Notes under the pieces: model-generated
The model's database searches: none
Told to the model about the DNA's origin: nothing
The model's input: the letters and a program-made list of their open reading frames with translations, nothing else
From: Azonexus sp.
GTDB taxonomy: Bacteria; Pseudomonadota; Gammaproteobacteria; Burkholderiales; Rhodocyclaceae
Direction of reading: 5' to 3'
DNA length: 64,000 nt
NCBI RefSeq assembly: GCF_023150235.1
Contig: NZ_JAKLLH010000003.1
Span: 62,001-126,000, forward strand
Shown: positions 46,692 through 55,392 of the stretch, piece by piece
Layout of the letters: each line of letters begins with the position of its first letter
Position numbering within the stretch: the stretch's first letter is position 1
Program-made: the position numbers and the translations under genes

Positions 46692-47474
46692 CTAGAGTTG
46701 TGTCAGGCGTCCGAGCATCGCATCGGAGGTGGAAACCACCTTGGAGTTGAGTTCGTAGGCACGCTGGGTCTGAATCATGGTCACCAGTTCTTCGGCGACA
46801 TTGACATTGGAGGTTTCGACATAGGTTTGATTGACCACCCCGGCACCGTTGGTTCCCGGCGTATTGGGCGTCGGCGTGCCGCTGGCCGCGGTTTCCAGGA
46901 AGAGATTCTGACCGATGCTCTGCAAACCGCCCGGATTGACGAAGGTCGCCAACTGCACGCTACCGATCTGCGTCGGCGCCGCCACGCCCGGCTGGGTAAC
47001 GGTGACCACGCCGTCGGTTCCGATCGTGATCGAGAGCGCGTCGGCCGGGATCGAAATATTCGGCTGCAAGGGATAGCCGTCCGAAGTCACCAACTGCCCC
47101 TGATTGTCCTTTTGAAAAGAACCGTCACGGGTATAGCCTATCGTCCCGTCCGGCATCAGCACCTGAAAAAATCCGGCACCGTTGATGCCCATATCCAGGG
47201 GATTGTCGGTCTTCTGCAAATTTCCCTGGGTGAAGATCCGCGCGGTCGACACCGGACGCGCGCCCGTTCCCAATTGCAGCCCGACCGGAATCTGGGTCTG
47301 CTGCGAGGACTGGGCACCAGGCTGGCGTATCGTCTGGTAAAGCAGATCCTCGAAAACGGCACGAGCGCGCTTGAAACCGTTGGTACTGACGTTGGCCAGG
47401 TTGTTTGAGATGACGTCGAGCTGGGTCTGCTGAGCATCCAGGCCAGTACGCGCAATCCACAATGAGCGAATCAT
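46692..47474 (-). CDS. flgG: Flagellar distal rod protein FlgG
   Basis: The 260-residue protein has the rod-family N terminus ([34 protein letters not shown]). It also has the FlgG-specific segment between, ending [20 protein letters not shown] and [11 protein letters not shown]. It has exactly the size of E. coli FlgG (260). Eight bases separate it from flgH. Confidence 0.97.
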   Translation of the reverse strand: MIRSLWIARTGLDAQQTQLDVISNNLANVSTNGFKRARAVFEDLLYQTIRQPGAQSSQQTQIPVGLQLGTGARPVSTARIFTQGNLQKTDNPLDMGINGAGFFQVLMPDGTIGYTRDGSFQKDNQGQLVTSDGYPLQPNISIPADALSITIGTDGVVTVTQPGVAAPTQIGSVQLATFVNPGGLQSIGQNLFLETAASGTPTPNTPGTNGAGVVNQTYVETSNVNVAEELVTMIQTQRAYELNSKVVSTSDAMLGRLTQL

Positions 47475-47486
47475 TTTCTTTCCCTA

Positions 47487-48230
47487 TCAGGCATTCAGCG
47501 ACAACAGTTGATCGGCTCGCTGCGCATTCTGATCGGCCGTCTGCAGCATCTTGACCTGCAACTCGAACTGTCGCGCCAGGCTGATCAGATTGACCATCGC
47601 ATCGGTCACATTCACATTGCTCCCCTCCAGCGCACCGGAAGAAAGCTTGACGGTTTCGTCCTGCGGCGCGGGCTGACCGTCGCGCAGGCGGAACAGACCA
47701 TCGCCGCCGCGTACCAGATCGCCCTCGGGCGGATTGACCAGTTTGATCCGGCCAATGGCATTGGTATTGTTGCGAGCCCCGAAGGTCGGCACCACCGAAA
47801 TCGTGCCATCGGGAGAAATTTCGATCGTGTTGTCGGGTGGAATCGCAATCGGACCACCATCGCCGACCACCAGATGTCCGCTCTTGGTCTGCAGCAAGCC
47901 GTTCACATCGACATCCAGGCTACCCGCCCGGGTATAGGCCTCGCTGCCGTCGGGCAACTGCACCGCCAGCCAGCCGCGCCCCTTGAGCGCAACATCGAGG
48001 TTGCGCCCGGTAAACATCAGCGGCCCTTCCTCGAAAACATCGGCGACCGAGGTGTCGACCGTGAATGCCCGGGTCGGCATGGCTTCGGAGACCACCGGCA
48101 CGGCCCGGAAGCGATGCTCCTGGGCCTTGAAGCCGATCGTGCTGGCGTTGGCGAGATTGTTCGCGGTACCGGCCTGCTGCATGAAGACATGCTTGGCGCC
48201 GGTCATCGCGGTGTAGATCAGGCGATCCAT
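47487..48230 (-). CDS. flgF: Flagellar proximal rod protein FlgF
   Basis: The 247-residue protein resembles FlgG but has the FlgF start MDRLIYTAMTGAKHVFMQQ and LANASTIGFKAQ, with the common rod C terminus ALEGSNVNVTDAMVNLISL. It includes the residues AFTVDTS, encoded by a half copy of the recurrent palindrome (48054-48065). Confidence 0.96.
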   Translation of the reverse strand: MDRLIYTAMTGAKHVFMQQAGTANNLANASTIGFKAQEHRFRAVPVVSEAMPTRAFTVDTSVADVFEEGPLMFTGRNLDVALKGRGWLAVQLPDGSEAYTRAGSLDVDVNGLLQTKSGHLVVGDGGPIAIPPDNTIEISPDGTISVVPTFGARNNTNAIGRIKLVNPPEGDLVRGGDGLFRLRDGQPAPQDETVKLSSGALEGSNVNVTDAMVNLISLARQFELQVKMLQTADQNAQRADQLLSLNA

Positions 48231-48252
48231 GATCTGCTCGGTTCAGTCGGCA

Positions 48253-49557
48253 TCAGCGCAGATTGACGATGGTTTGCATGATCTGATCCTGCGTCTTGAT
48301 CGACTGGGCATTGGCCTGGTAATTGCGCTGGAAGGTAATCAGGTTAACCAGTTCCGCCGTCAGATCGACGTTCGACTCCTCCACCGAGGCCGCCGTCAGC
48401 TTTCCCAGGCTGGAAGACTGCGGCGCTCCGACCAGGGGCGGGCCGGAATCCGAGGTTTCCACCCACTGATTGTTCCCCAGCGAGAGCAGACCGTTCGGAT
48501 TGGTGAAATTGGTCAGGACCACCTGCCCCTGGGCAAAGGTCTGACCGTTACTGTAGCGCCCCTGGACCACGCCGTCGTTACCGACGGAAAGACCGACCAG
48601 GCTTCCCGGCGCATAGCCGTCCTGCTCCAGGCGGTTGGTTCCGAAAGGCTGACCGTACTGGCCGGTGCCGGTCAGGTCGATATCGAAGACCAGCGGCGCA
48701 ACAGCCGCATTCACCGGCTTGCCAAGGTCCGTATTGATCGTGTTCAGATCGATACTGATATTCAGCGGCATGGGGGTAGTCAGCTTGCCCGAGCTGTCGA
48801 AATTCAGGGTGTTGCTACTCAACGGCGACAGTGCGGAGTCGGTACCATCGACGTTGGCATAAATTTCCCAATCCCCGGCGGTTGGCGACTTGCGGAAATA
48901 CAACGTCAGGTTATGCGGATTGCCCAGGGTATCGAAGGTCGTCAGCGCGGTCGACCAGTTATAACTCTTGGGATCGGGCGTCCACGGCTGCCCGGCAACC
49001 GGCGCCGGAGTTCCCCACGCCAGCAGACCGGCGTCGGTGGCCCGCGAATCGAGGCTGAGATTGGCCTTGACCCCCTTGAAGGCACTGGTGGGATTGGTAC
49101 CCGTTGCCACCGGCGGAATCGCCGACGAATCGATCTTCAGGGGTTCCGGGGTCGCGGTACGGATGACGCCATTCTGGGCCAGATAGCCCGTCAGCTTCAT
49201 CCCCTGGTCGTTGATGATGTAACCGCTTTTGTCGAGGTGGAACTGTCCGTTGCGGGTGTAGGTCACCGCACCGGCCTTGTCCATGCGGAAAAAGCCATTG
49301 CCGTTGATGGAAATATCCAGGGGGTTGTTGGTGGTCGTCACATTCCCCTGGTTGAACTGCTGCTGCACCCCGGCCAGCGCCACGCCAATACCGATCTGGC
49401 TGGCACCGCCACCGTTGAGAGCCGCCGCATAGACGTCGCCAAAATGGGCGCTCGCCCCCTTGTAACCCACGGTACTGGCGTTGGCGATATTGTTGCTGGT
49501 GACATCAAGCGCCTTCGAGGAAACATTGAGGCCGCTCAGACCTTGCTGGAATGCCAT
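48253..49557 (-). CDS. flgE: Flagellar hook protein FlgE
   Basis: The 434-residue protein has the hook N terminus MAFQQGLSGLNVSSKALDV, SNNIANASTVGYKGASAHF, and the C terminus VDLTAELVNLITFQRNYQANAQSIKTQDQIMQ. It polymerises into the hook under FlgD cap control. Length is slightly above E. coli FlgE (402), consistent with a larger outer domain. Confidence 0.97.
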   Translation of the reverse strand: MAFQQGLSGLNVSSKALDVTSNNIANASTVGYKGASAHFGDVYAAALNGGGASQIGIGVALAGVQQQFNQGNVTTTNNPLDISINGNGFFRMDKAGAVTYTRNGQFHLDKSGYIINDQGMKLTGYLAQNGVIRTATPEPLKIDSSAIPPVATGTNPTSAFKGVKANLSLDSRATDAGLLAWGTPAPVAGQPWTPDPKSYNWSTALTTFDTLGNPHNLTLYFRKSPTAGDWEIYANVDGTDSALSPLSSNTLNFDSSGKLTTPMPLNISIDLNTINTDLGKPVNAAVAPLVFDIDLTGTGQYGQPFGTNRLEQDGYAPGSLVGLSVGNDGVVQGRYSNGQTFAQGQVVLTNFTNPNGLLSLGNNQWVETSDSGPPLVGAPQSSSLGKLTAASVEESNVDLTAELVNLITFQRNYQANAQSIKTQDQIMQTIVNLR

Positions 49558-49571
49558 GATTTAACTCCGTC

Positions 49572-50249
49572 TCAAAAGATTTGCTGCACATCCTTGAAGG
49601 CCACGTTGCCGTAAGCCCCGAGATCCAGCAGGAAGCCCGTCTTGTCCCTGACTACAGCAGAAACCATGCCAATCTGGTGAGCCGAGGCCTTGACCGTCTC
49701 GTCGCCGTTCTTGGCCTCGACCGAGAAAGTATATTTGCCGTCGTCAAGCTGCTTGCCGTCGGCGTCCTTTCCATCCCAGCCAAAGGTCACGATCCCCGCC
49801 GTCTGCGCCCCCAGGCTCTCGGTCTGAACCACCTTGCCCTTGGCGTCCTTGATCGTCACCGTCACCGCGCTGGCGTCGGCTTCGAGCTTGACGCCGGCAA
49901 TGGCCTGGCTCTTTTCCAGCGGCAAATTGTTGCCGGCAACCAGCACATTCTTGCCGATCATTGCCGCCGACTGCATCGACATGGAGTCGTTGTAACCAGT
50001 GAGCAACTGCCCGAAGGCCGCATTCAGCTTTTCGATCCCCGAAGCCATGTTGAGCTGGGCCAGCTGGCTCGTCACCTGAGCGTTATCCATCGGATTGAGT
50101 GGATCCTGATTCTTCATCTGGGTCATCAACAAGGTCAGGAATTTGGTTTCCTGTTCCTGAACCGCACTTTTCTGCGTGGTGCTGCTTCCATTCACGGAAG
50201 CCAGGAGGTCAGCGGAAATGCCGCTGGTTGAATTATTCACGGTCGCCAT
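49572..50249 (-). CDS. flgD: Flagellar hook assembly scaffold FlgD
   Basis: The 225-residue protein has the FlgD N-terminal export/cap block FLTLLMTQMKNQDPLNPMDNAQ and SQLAQLNMASGIEKLN. A tudor/fibronectin-like C-terminal part (KVVQTESLGAQTAGIVTFGWDGKD) follows. It caps the growing hook. It lies 14 bases before flgE and 18 after flgC in the reading direction. Confidence 0.96.
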   Translation of the reverse strand: MATVNNSTSGISADLLASVNGSSTTQKSAVQEQETKFLTLLMTQMKNQDPLNPMDNAQVTSQLAQLNMASGIEKLNAAFGQLLTGYNDSMSMQSAAMIGKNVLVAGNNLPLEKSQAIAGVKLEADASAVTVTIKDAKGKVVQTESLGAQTAGIVTFGWDGKDADGKQLDDGKYTFSVEAKNGDETVKASAHQIGMVSAVVRDKTGFLLDLGAYGNVAFKDVQQIF

Positions 50250-50267
50250 GATTCATCCTTTCAGTGT

Positions 50268-50681
50268 TCAGCCCTGCCCGATCTGCAAGGTACGCAGCAT
50301 CATCGACTTGGCAGTGTTCATCACCTCGACATTGGTCTGGTAAGAGCGCGAGGCAGAAATCATGTTGGTCATTTCCTCGACCACGTTCACATTCGGAAAA
50401 GCGACATAGCCCTTTTCGTCGGCCGCCGGGTTTTTCGGGTCGTACACCATGCGCTGCGGTGCCGCGCTCTCGACGATCTGGCGTACCCTGACCCCGGTCG
50501 ATACCTGACTTGTCCCATCGACCGGAACCGCCTCGAACACCACCTGCTTCGAGCGATACGGTTTGCCGTCGGAAGAAACGATGCTATCGGCGTTGGCCAG
50601 ATTCGAGGCGACGGTATTGAGCCGCATCGACTGCGCCGTCATCGCGCTGGACGACACCTGAAATACGTTGAACAAACTCAC
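50268..50681 (-). CDS. flgC: Flagellar proximal rod protein FlgC
   Basis: The 137-residue protein has the FlgC pattern MSLFNVFQVSSSAMTAQSMR and LNTVASNLANADS, then VAFPNVNVVEEMTNMISASRSYQTNVEVMNT with rod-family spacing. It forms the proximal rod with FlgB and FlgF. It begins 10 bases after flgB. Confidence 0.96.
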   Translation of the reverse strand: MSLFNVFQVSSSAMTAQSMRLNTVASNLANADSIVSSDGKPYRSKQVVFEAVPVDGTSQVSTGVRVRQIVESAAPQRMVYDPKNPAADEKGYVAFPNVNVVEEMTNMISASRSYQTNVEVMNTAKSMMLRTLQIGQG

Positions 50682-50691
50682 GATCGGCTCC

Positions 50692-51099
50692 TTAACCCTG
50701 GGTACTGCTCATCGCAGTCCGCAACCCCTGGAAGCGGCTGTTGATCAACTGCGTCAGAACCTGGTACTGCAAGGCGTTGTCGGTAATCTGCGCCCGCTCC
50801 ACATCCATCTCGACGGTATTGCCATCGACCGCCGACTGGTATTCGTTGCGGTATTGCAAGCGGTAGGCGGCATCCCCACCCTCCATCTGGAAATGACGGG
50901 ACGAGGTACGCGCCATCCCCAGCGTCTGCTGTTCATCCCAACGCTTCATCGAACCCTGCATGGCTTCGGCAAAATCGAAATCGCGCGCCTTGTAGTGCGG
51001 CGTATCCGCGTTGGCAATGTTCGACGCCAAAAGCTCGTGGCGCTGCACGCGCAGATTGATCGCTTGGTTATAAACGGCAAGGTGTTTGGTGATATCCAC
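50692..51099 (-). CDS. flgB: Flagellar proximal rod protein FlgB
   Basis: The 135-residue protein has ITKHLAVYNQAINLRVQRHE and LLASNIANADTPHYKARDFDF, with the C terminus QYQVLTQLINSRFQGLRTAMS. I chose GTG at 51099 because GGAG lies just upstream and the length then equals the family (about 136). An in-frame ATG 12 codons earlier would add an unconserved leader. It is the first gene of flgBCDEFGHIJKL. Confidence 0.93.
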   Translation of the reverse strand: MDITKHLAVYNQAINLRVQRHELLASNIANADTPHYKARDFDFAEAMQGSMKRWDEQQTLGMARTSSRHFQMEGGDAAYRLQYRNEYQSAVDGNTVEMDVERAQITDNALQYQVLTQLINSRFQGLRTAMSSTQG

Positions 51100-51139
51100 G
51101 AGCCCGCTCCATCGAAGGCAGGAAAGAACGCCCATAGCA

Positions 51140-51156
51140 AAGCATTTTTCATGCCA
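51140..51156 (-). promoter_or_regulatory. Sigma-54 promoter of the flgB operon
   Basis: On the minus strand TGGCATGAAAAATGCTT has exact GG-N10-GC spacing and differs from the consensus at two positions. It sits between divergent flgA and flgB, giving a leader of about 30 bases before flgB. Confidence 0.75.
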
Positions 51157-51195
51157 CGACTCACGGGATAGGCACGAGGAGATCGAGAAGGCACA

Positions 51196-51915
51196 ATGCC
51201 GCGCATGAAGAATTCACCTCATCCCTCCTCCGCCCCCCTTCCCATCCTGTTTTCCACCCTGCTGACCCTCCTGGCGCCCATCGGAAGCCCGGCGGCGAGC
51301 GAAAGCGGCGATGTCGCCGCCCTGATCGAGAGTTTTCTGCTGCAGCAACACCCGGAACACGCGGAACGGACCAAAGTCACGGTCAACCCACCGAATCTGG
51401 AAAAATTGCCGCCCTGCAACCAATACCAGCCATTCTTGCCGCGAGGCGGCAAAAGCATCGGCAAGATCAACGTCGGCCTGCGCTGCCTCGGCCCCGCCAG
51501 CTGGAGCCTTTTCGTCGGCGCCCAGGTGGCGATTTCCGGCACCTACCTGAGCACCGCCCACCCACTCGCCGCCGGCCAGGTGCTCACCCCCCAGGATTTC
51601 GTGCTCAAGCAGGGCGACCTGGCGCAACTGCCGGCGGGAACGCTGGTCGACCCAGCCCAGGCGACAGGCAACACGCTGAAAAATGCCCTCCCCGCGGGCG
51701 CCCCCCTGCGCCGCGATCAGCTGCAATTGCCACGTGTCATTCAAGCCGGGCAGAACGTGCGCGTCGTGTACCGCGCCCCCGGCTTTTCCGCCAGCGCCGA
51801 AGGCAAGGCCATCGGCAACGCCTCGGCCGGACAGGTCACCCAGGTTCGCATGCCTTCGGGACAAGTCATTTCCGGAACGGCAAGCCCCCAGGGCGAAGTG
51901 GAAATCGCCCGCTGA
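51196..51915 (+). CDS. flgA: Flagellar P-ring assembly chaperone FlgA
   Basis: The 239-residue periplasmic protein has a signal peptide (about 1-34, ILFSTLLTLLAP). The C-terminal SAF domain has LSTAHPLAAGQVLTPQDFVLKQGDL, GAPLRRDQLQLPRVIQAGQ and a final MPSGQVISGTASPQGEVEI. It assists FlgI polymerisation. It is divergent from flgB, a common arrangement, but flgM and flgN do not follow it here. Either ATG 51196 or ATG 51205 could start it. Confidence 0.94.
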   Translation: MPRMKNSPHPSSAPLPILFSTLLTLLAPIGSPAASESGDVAALIESFLLQQHPEHAERTKVTVNPPNLEKLPPCNQYQPFLPRGGKSIGKINVGLRCLGPASWSLFVGAQVAISGTYLSTAHPLAAGQVLTPQDFVLKQGDLAQLPAGTLVDPAQATGNTLKNALPAGAPLRRDQLQLPRVIQAGQNVRVVYRAPGFSASAEGKAIGNASAGQVTQVRMPSGQVISGTASPQGEVEIAR

Positions 51916-52048
51916 GCCCGGCGGCGGAATTCCCGAGAGCAACGCCCGACGACCATCGTCGACGGCCACGCCGACGGCAGACCCACGCCACCCCGCCCGC
52001 CCACGCCTTGGGCCGACAAAATCCCGGCAACACATCCGGCATTTCCGG

Positions 52049-52064
52049 TAGCACGCTTTTTGCC
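52049..52064 (+). promoter_or_regulatory. Candidate sigma-54 promoter upstream of flhB
   Basis: TAGCACGCTTTTTGCC fits TGGCACG-N4-TTGC at all but one position, but that position is in the invariant GG (AG here). Spacing to GC is the required ten bases. Position, 110 bases before flhB, is plausible. Confidence 0.4.
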
Positions 52065-52100
52065 GCCGCTTTTCCCGCCGACCTATCCTAGAAACGATCT

Positions 52101-52147
52101 AAAAAAACCAACGTACCTATTTAATTTTTTTGGTTTTTTTCTATAAT
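52101..52147 (+). promoter_or_regulatory. AT-rich hairpin and TATAAT box in the flgA-flhB gap
   Basis: Bases 52101-52111 (seven A then CCAA) are complementary to 52130-52140 (TTGG then seven T), with an 18-base AT-rich loop. TATAAT follows at 52142-52147. The A/T run could end flgA transcription while the box starts flhB; the region is strikingly AT-rich for this genome. Confidence 0.45.
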
Positions 52148-52173
52148 AGGCGCAACTATTCAAGAAGACTCCC

Positions 52174-53307
52174 ATGTCTGAAGAAAGCGACCTCGAAAAA
52201 ACCGAAGAGCCAACAGGACGGCGAATTGAACAAGCCCGCGAAAAGGGGCAGGTTCCGCATTCCCGTGAACTGGGCAGCTTTCTGGTTTTGATGACGGCCG
52301 CGGCCCTCTTCTGGAGCCTGGGCGGCTGGCTGGTCGACCGTGGCCTGGCCATTGCGCGCAAGGGCTTCACCATTGAAACCAAGTATGTTTTCGAGCCGGC
52401 GCAGATGCTGCCACGGCTGGCCGACCTCTCGATTGACGCCCTGCTGGCTTTTTCTCCGATTTTTGCCGTACTCGTGCTTGCCTCCATCCTGCCGCCCTTC
52501 TTTCTCAATGCCTGGGTCTTCGCGCCCAATGCCTTCATGCCGGATTTCAACCGGCTCAGCCCGCTTGCCGGCATCGGGCGCATGTTTTCCTGGAACAGCC
52601 TGATGGAGCTGGGCAAAGCCCTGCTCAAGGCCGTGCTCGTCGGCGGAGTCGCCCTCTTGCTGATCGTCAAGGAAAAGGACGAGATTTTTGGTCTCCTTGG
52701 CGAATCGCTGGAATCGGCCATCGCCCACACCGGGCACTTGTTGAGCTATTCCTTCCTGATCCTGGTCAGCGCCTTGATTCTGGTCGTCGCCGCCGACGTC
52801 CCCTTCCAGCTCTGGCAGCACTACGAAAAGCTGAAAATGACCAAGGAAGAGGTCAAGCAGGAAATGAAGGAAATGATGGGCGACCCGCACGTCAAGGGTC
52901 GCATTCGCAGCCTGCAGATGGAAGCCGCCCGCAAGCGCATGATGTCCGCCGTGCCCGACGCCAACGTCGTGGTGACCAATCCGACCCACTATGCGGTCGC
53001 CCTCTCCTACCAGGCCGGGATGAGCGCGCCGAAGGTTGTGGCCAAGGGCGTCGGTGTCATTGCCCTGAAAATCAGGGAAATCGCCGCCGAAAACGCCGTT
53101 CCGATCCTGGAAGCGCCGCCACTGGCCCGCGCGCTCCACAAGCACGCCGAACTCGACCACGAAATTCCCGCCCCGCTCTTCAGCGCCGTTGCCGAGGTGC
53201 TTGCCTACATCTACCAGCTTGCCAGCTGGAAACAACAAGGCGGCACCTATCCGCAACCGCCGAGGGAACTCGACATTCCCGGCGAATTGATCCCGGAGGC
53301 CAGCTAA
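52174..53307 (+). CDS. flhB: Flagellar export switch protein FlhB
   Basis: The 377-residue protein has four N-terminal membrane spans and the autocleavage motif NPTH at 269-272 (NPTHYAVALSY), the same position as in E. coli. The start TEEPTGRRIEQAREKGQVPHSREL is the family signature. Cleavage after Asn269 switches export from hook to filament substrates. A free FlhB-C-like protein is encoded at 24792. The stop directly abuts the flhA start. Confidence 0.97.
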   Translation: MSEESDLEKTEEPTGRRIEQAREKGQVPHSRELGSFLVLMTAAALFWSLGGWLVDRGLAIARKGFTIETKYVFEPAQMLPRLADLSIDALLAFSPIFAVLVLASILPPFFLNAWVFAPNAFMPDFNRLSPLAGIGRMFSWNSLMELGKALLKAVLVGGVALLLIVKEKDEIFGLLGESLESAIAHTGHLLSYSFLILVSALILVVAADVPFQLWQHYEKLKMTKEEVKQEMKEMMGDPHVKGRIRSLQMEAARKRMMSAVPDANVVVTNPTHYAVALSYQAGMSAPKVVAKGVGVIALKIREIAAENAVPILEAPPLARALHKHAELDHEIPAPLFSAVAEVLAYIYQLASWKQQGGTYPQPPRELDIPGELIPEAS

Positions 53308-55392
53308 ATGGCGTCCTCGGCCATCAACCTGCAATCCATCCTCGCTCGCCTCAGCGGCACGCAAGTCGCGGCGCCGATGCTGATCATGATGATCCTGGCG
53401 ATGATGGTCCTGCCGCTGCCGGCTTTCGTCCTCGATCTTTTCTTCACCTTCAACATCGCCATTTCCATTCTGGTGCTGATGATTGCGGTCAACACCCAGA
53501 AAACCCTGGATTTCTCCGTTTTTCCAACGGTCCTGCTGGTCACGACGCTGCTGCGCCTTTCACTCAACGTCGCCTCGACCCGCATCGTGATGCTCGACGG
53601 CCACTCCGGCCCCGACGCCGCCGGCAAGGTCATCGAAGCCTTTGGCCATTTCCTCGTCGGCGGCAACTTCACCGTCGGCATTCTGGTATTCCTGATTCTC
53701 ACCGTCATCAACTTCGTGGTCATCACCAAGGGTGCCGGACGGGTCGCCGAAGTCTCGGCACGCTTCACCCTCGACGCCATGCCCGGCAAGCAAATGGCCA
53801 TCGACGCCGACCTCAACGCCGGGCTGATCGGCGAAGAAGAGGCACGGCGGCGACGCAGCGATGTGGCACGCGAATCGGAATTCTTCGGCTCGATGGACGG
53901 TGCCTCGAAATTCGTCCGAGGCGACGCCGTCGCCGGCATCGTCATCATGCTGCTCAACGTCGTCGGCGGCCTGATCGTCGGCGTCCTGCAGCACAACATG
54001 GAAATCGCCCAGGCCGCCAAGAATTACACACTGCTGACCATCGGCGACGGCCTGGTTGCCCAGATTCCCGGCCTGATCATCTCAATTGCGGCCGGTATGG
54101 TCGTCACCCGCGTTTCCGACGAACGCGATGTCGGACAGCAAGTCATTTCGCAGATGTTCGACAACAGCCGCGTCATCGGTCTCACCGGTGGCATTGTCGG
54201 CCTGCTCGGCCTGATTCCGGGCATGCCGAACGTGGTTTTCCTCACCATTGGCGGCGCCCTCGGCACCCTGGCCTGGAAAATGAACAGGCGCCAGACCGAA
54301 ATCGTCGACACACCGGTCCCGGTCGCCCCGCCGCCGGCCCCGGAAATGGCAGAGGCAAGCTGGTCCGACGTCTCCCCGCTCGACGTTCTGGGGCTGGAAG
54401 TCGGTTATCGCCTGATCCCGCTGGTGGACAAGGCCCAGGACGGCGAACTGCTGCGCCGGATTCGCGGCATACGGAAGAAATTCGCCCAGGAAATCGGTTT
54501 CCTGGCCTCCCCGATCCACATTCGCGACAACCTCGAACTCAAGCCGAACGCCTACCGCATCCTGCTCAAGGGCGTCGAAGTCGGCCAGGGCGAGGCTTAC
54601 GCCGGCCAGTTCCTGGCCATCAATCCCGGACGGGTAGCCGGCACCCTGCACGGAACGCCGACCAAGGACCCGGCCTTCGGACTTCCCGCCACCTGGATCG
54701 ACGCCGGGCAGAAAGACCAGGCACAAGCCTACGGCTACACCGTGGTCGATGCCTCGACGGTGGTCGCCACCCACCTCAACCACATCATTCTCAGCCACGC
54801 GGCGGAACTCCTCGGGCGCCAGGAAGTACAGCAACTGCTCGACCATCTGGCCAAGGAAATGCCCAAGCTGGTCGAAGACCTCGTTCCCAAGGTCCTGCCC
54901 CTGGGCACCCTGCAGAAAGTACTGCAAGGACTGCTCGAAGAAGGCGTGCATATCCGCGACATGCGCACCGTGGTCGAAACGGTGGCCGACCACGCTCCCC
55001 GAACGCAGAATGCCGACGACCTCATCGTGCAGGTACGCATCGCCCTCGGACGCGCCATCGCACAACAGATTTTCCCCGGCAGCGCCGAAATGCAGGTCAT
55101 GTCGCTCGACCCGACCCTGGAACGCCTGCTGACCCAGGCGCTCGCCGGCGGCAGCGAAAACACCAGTTTCGAGCCGGGCCTGGCCGAAACGCTGATCAAG
55201 GAAACCGCCGCCGCCGCCGAGCGCCAGGAAACCCTGGGCCTGCCCGCGGTCCTTCTGGTTCCACCCAGCCTGCGCCTGCTGCTCTCACGATTCCTGCGCC
55301 GCTCGGTACCGCAATTGAAGGTACTGGCCCACACCGAAATCCCGGAAAACAAAACAATCAAGGTCACCTCGATCATTGGGGGTAGAACATGA
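53308..55392 (+). CDS. flhA: Flagellar export gate protein FlhA
   Basis: The 694-residue protein has about eight N-terminal spans and the FHIPEP-family blocks VLLVTTLLRLSLNVASTRIV, VVITKGAGRVAEVSARFTLD, MPGKQMAIDADLNAGLI and GDAVAGIVIMLLNVVGGL. A large cytoplasmic ring domain follows. It receives chaperone-substrate complexes and couples export to the proton motive force. It overlaps flhF by four bases (ATGA). Confidence 0.97.
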   Translation: MASSAINLQSILARLSGTQVAAPMLIMMILAMMVLPLPAFVLDLFFTFNIAISILVLMIAVNTQKTLDFSVFPTVLLVTTLLRLSLNVASTRIVMLDGHSGPDAAGKVIEAFGHFLVGGNFTVGILVFLILTVINFVVITKGAGRVAEVSARFTLDAMPGKQMAIDADLNAGLIGEEEARRRRSDVARESEFFGSMDGASKFVRGDAVAGIVIMLLNVVGGLIVGVLQHNMEIAQAAKNYTLLTIGDGLVAQIPGLIISIAAGMVVTRVSDERDVGQQVISQMFDNSRVIGLTGGIVGLLGLIPGMPNVVFLTIGGALGTLAWKMNRRQTEIVDTPVPVAPPPAPEMAEASWSDVSPLDVLGLEVGYRLIPLVDKAQDGELLRRIRGIRKKFAQEIGFLASPIHIRDNLELKPNAYRILLKGVEVGQGEAYAGQFLAINPGRVAGTLHGTPTKDPAFGLPATWIDAGQKDQAQAYGYTVVDASTVVATHLNHIILSHAAELLGRQEVQQLLDHLAKEMPKLVEDLVPKVLPLGTLQKVLQGLLEEGVHIRDMRTVVETVADHAPRTQNADDLIVQVRIALGRAIAQQIFPGSAEMQVMSLDPTLERLLTQALAGGSENTSFEPGLAETLIKETAAAAERQETLGLPAVLLVPPSLRLLLSRFLRRSVPQLKVLAHTEIPENKTIKVTSIIGGRT

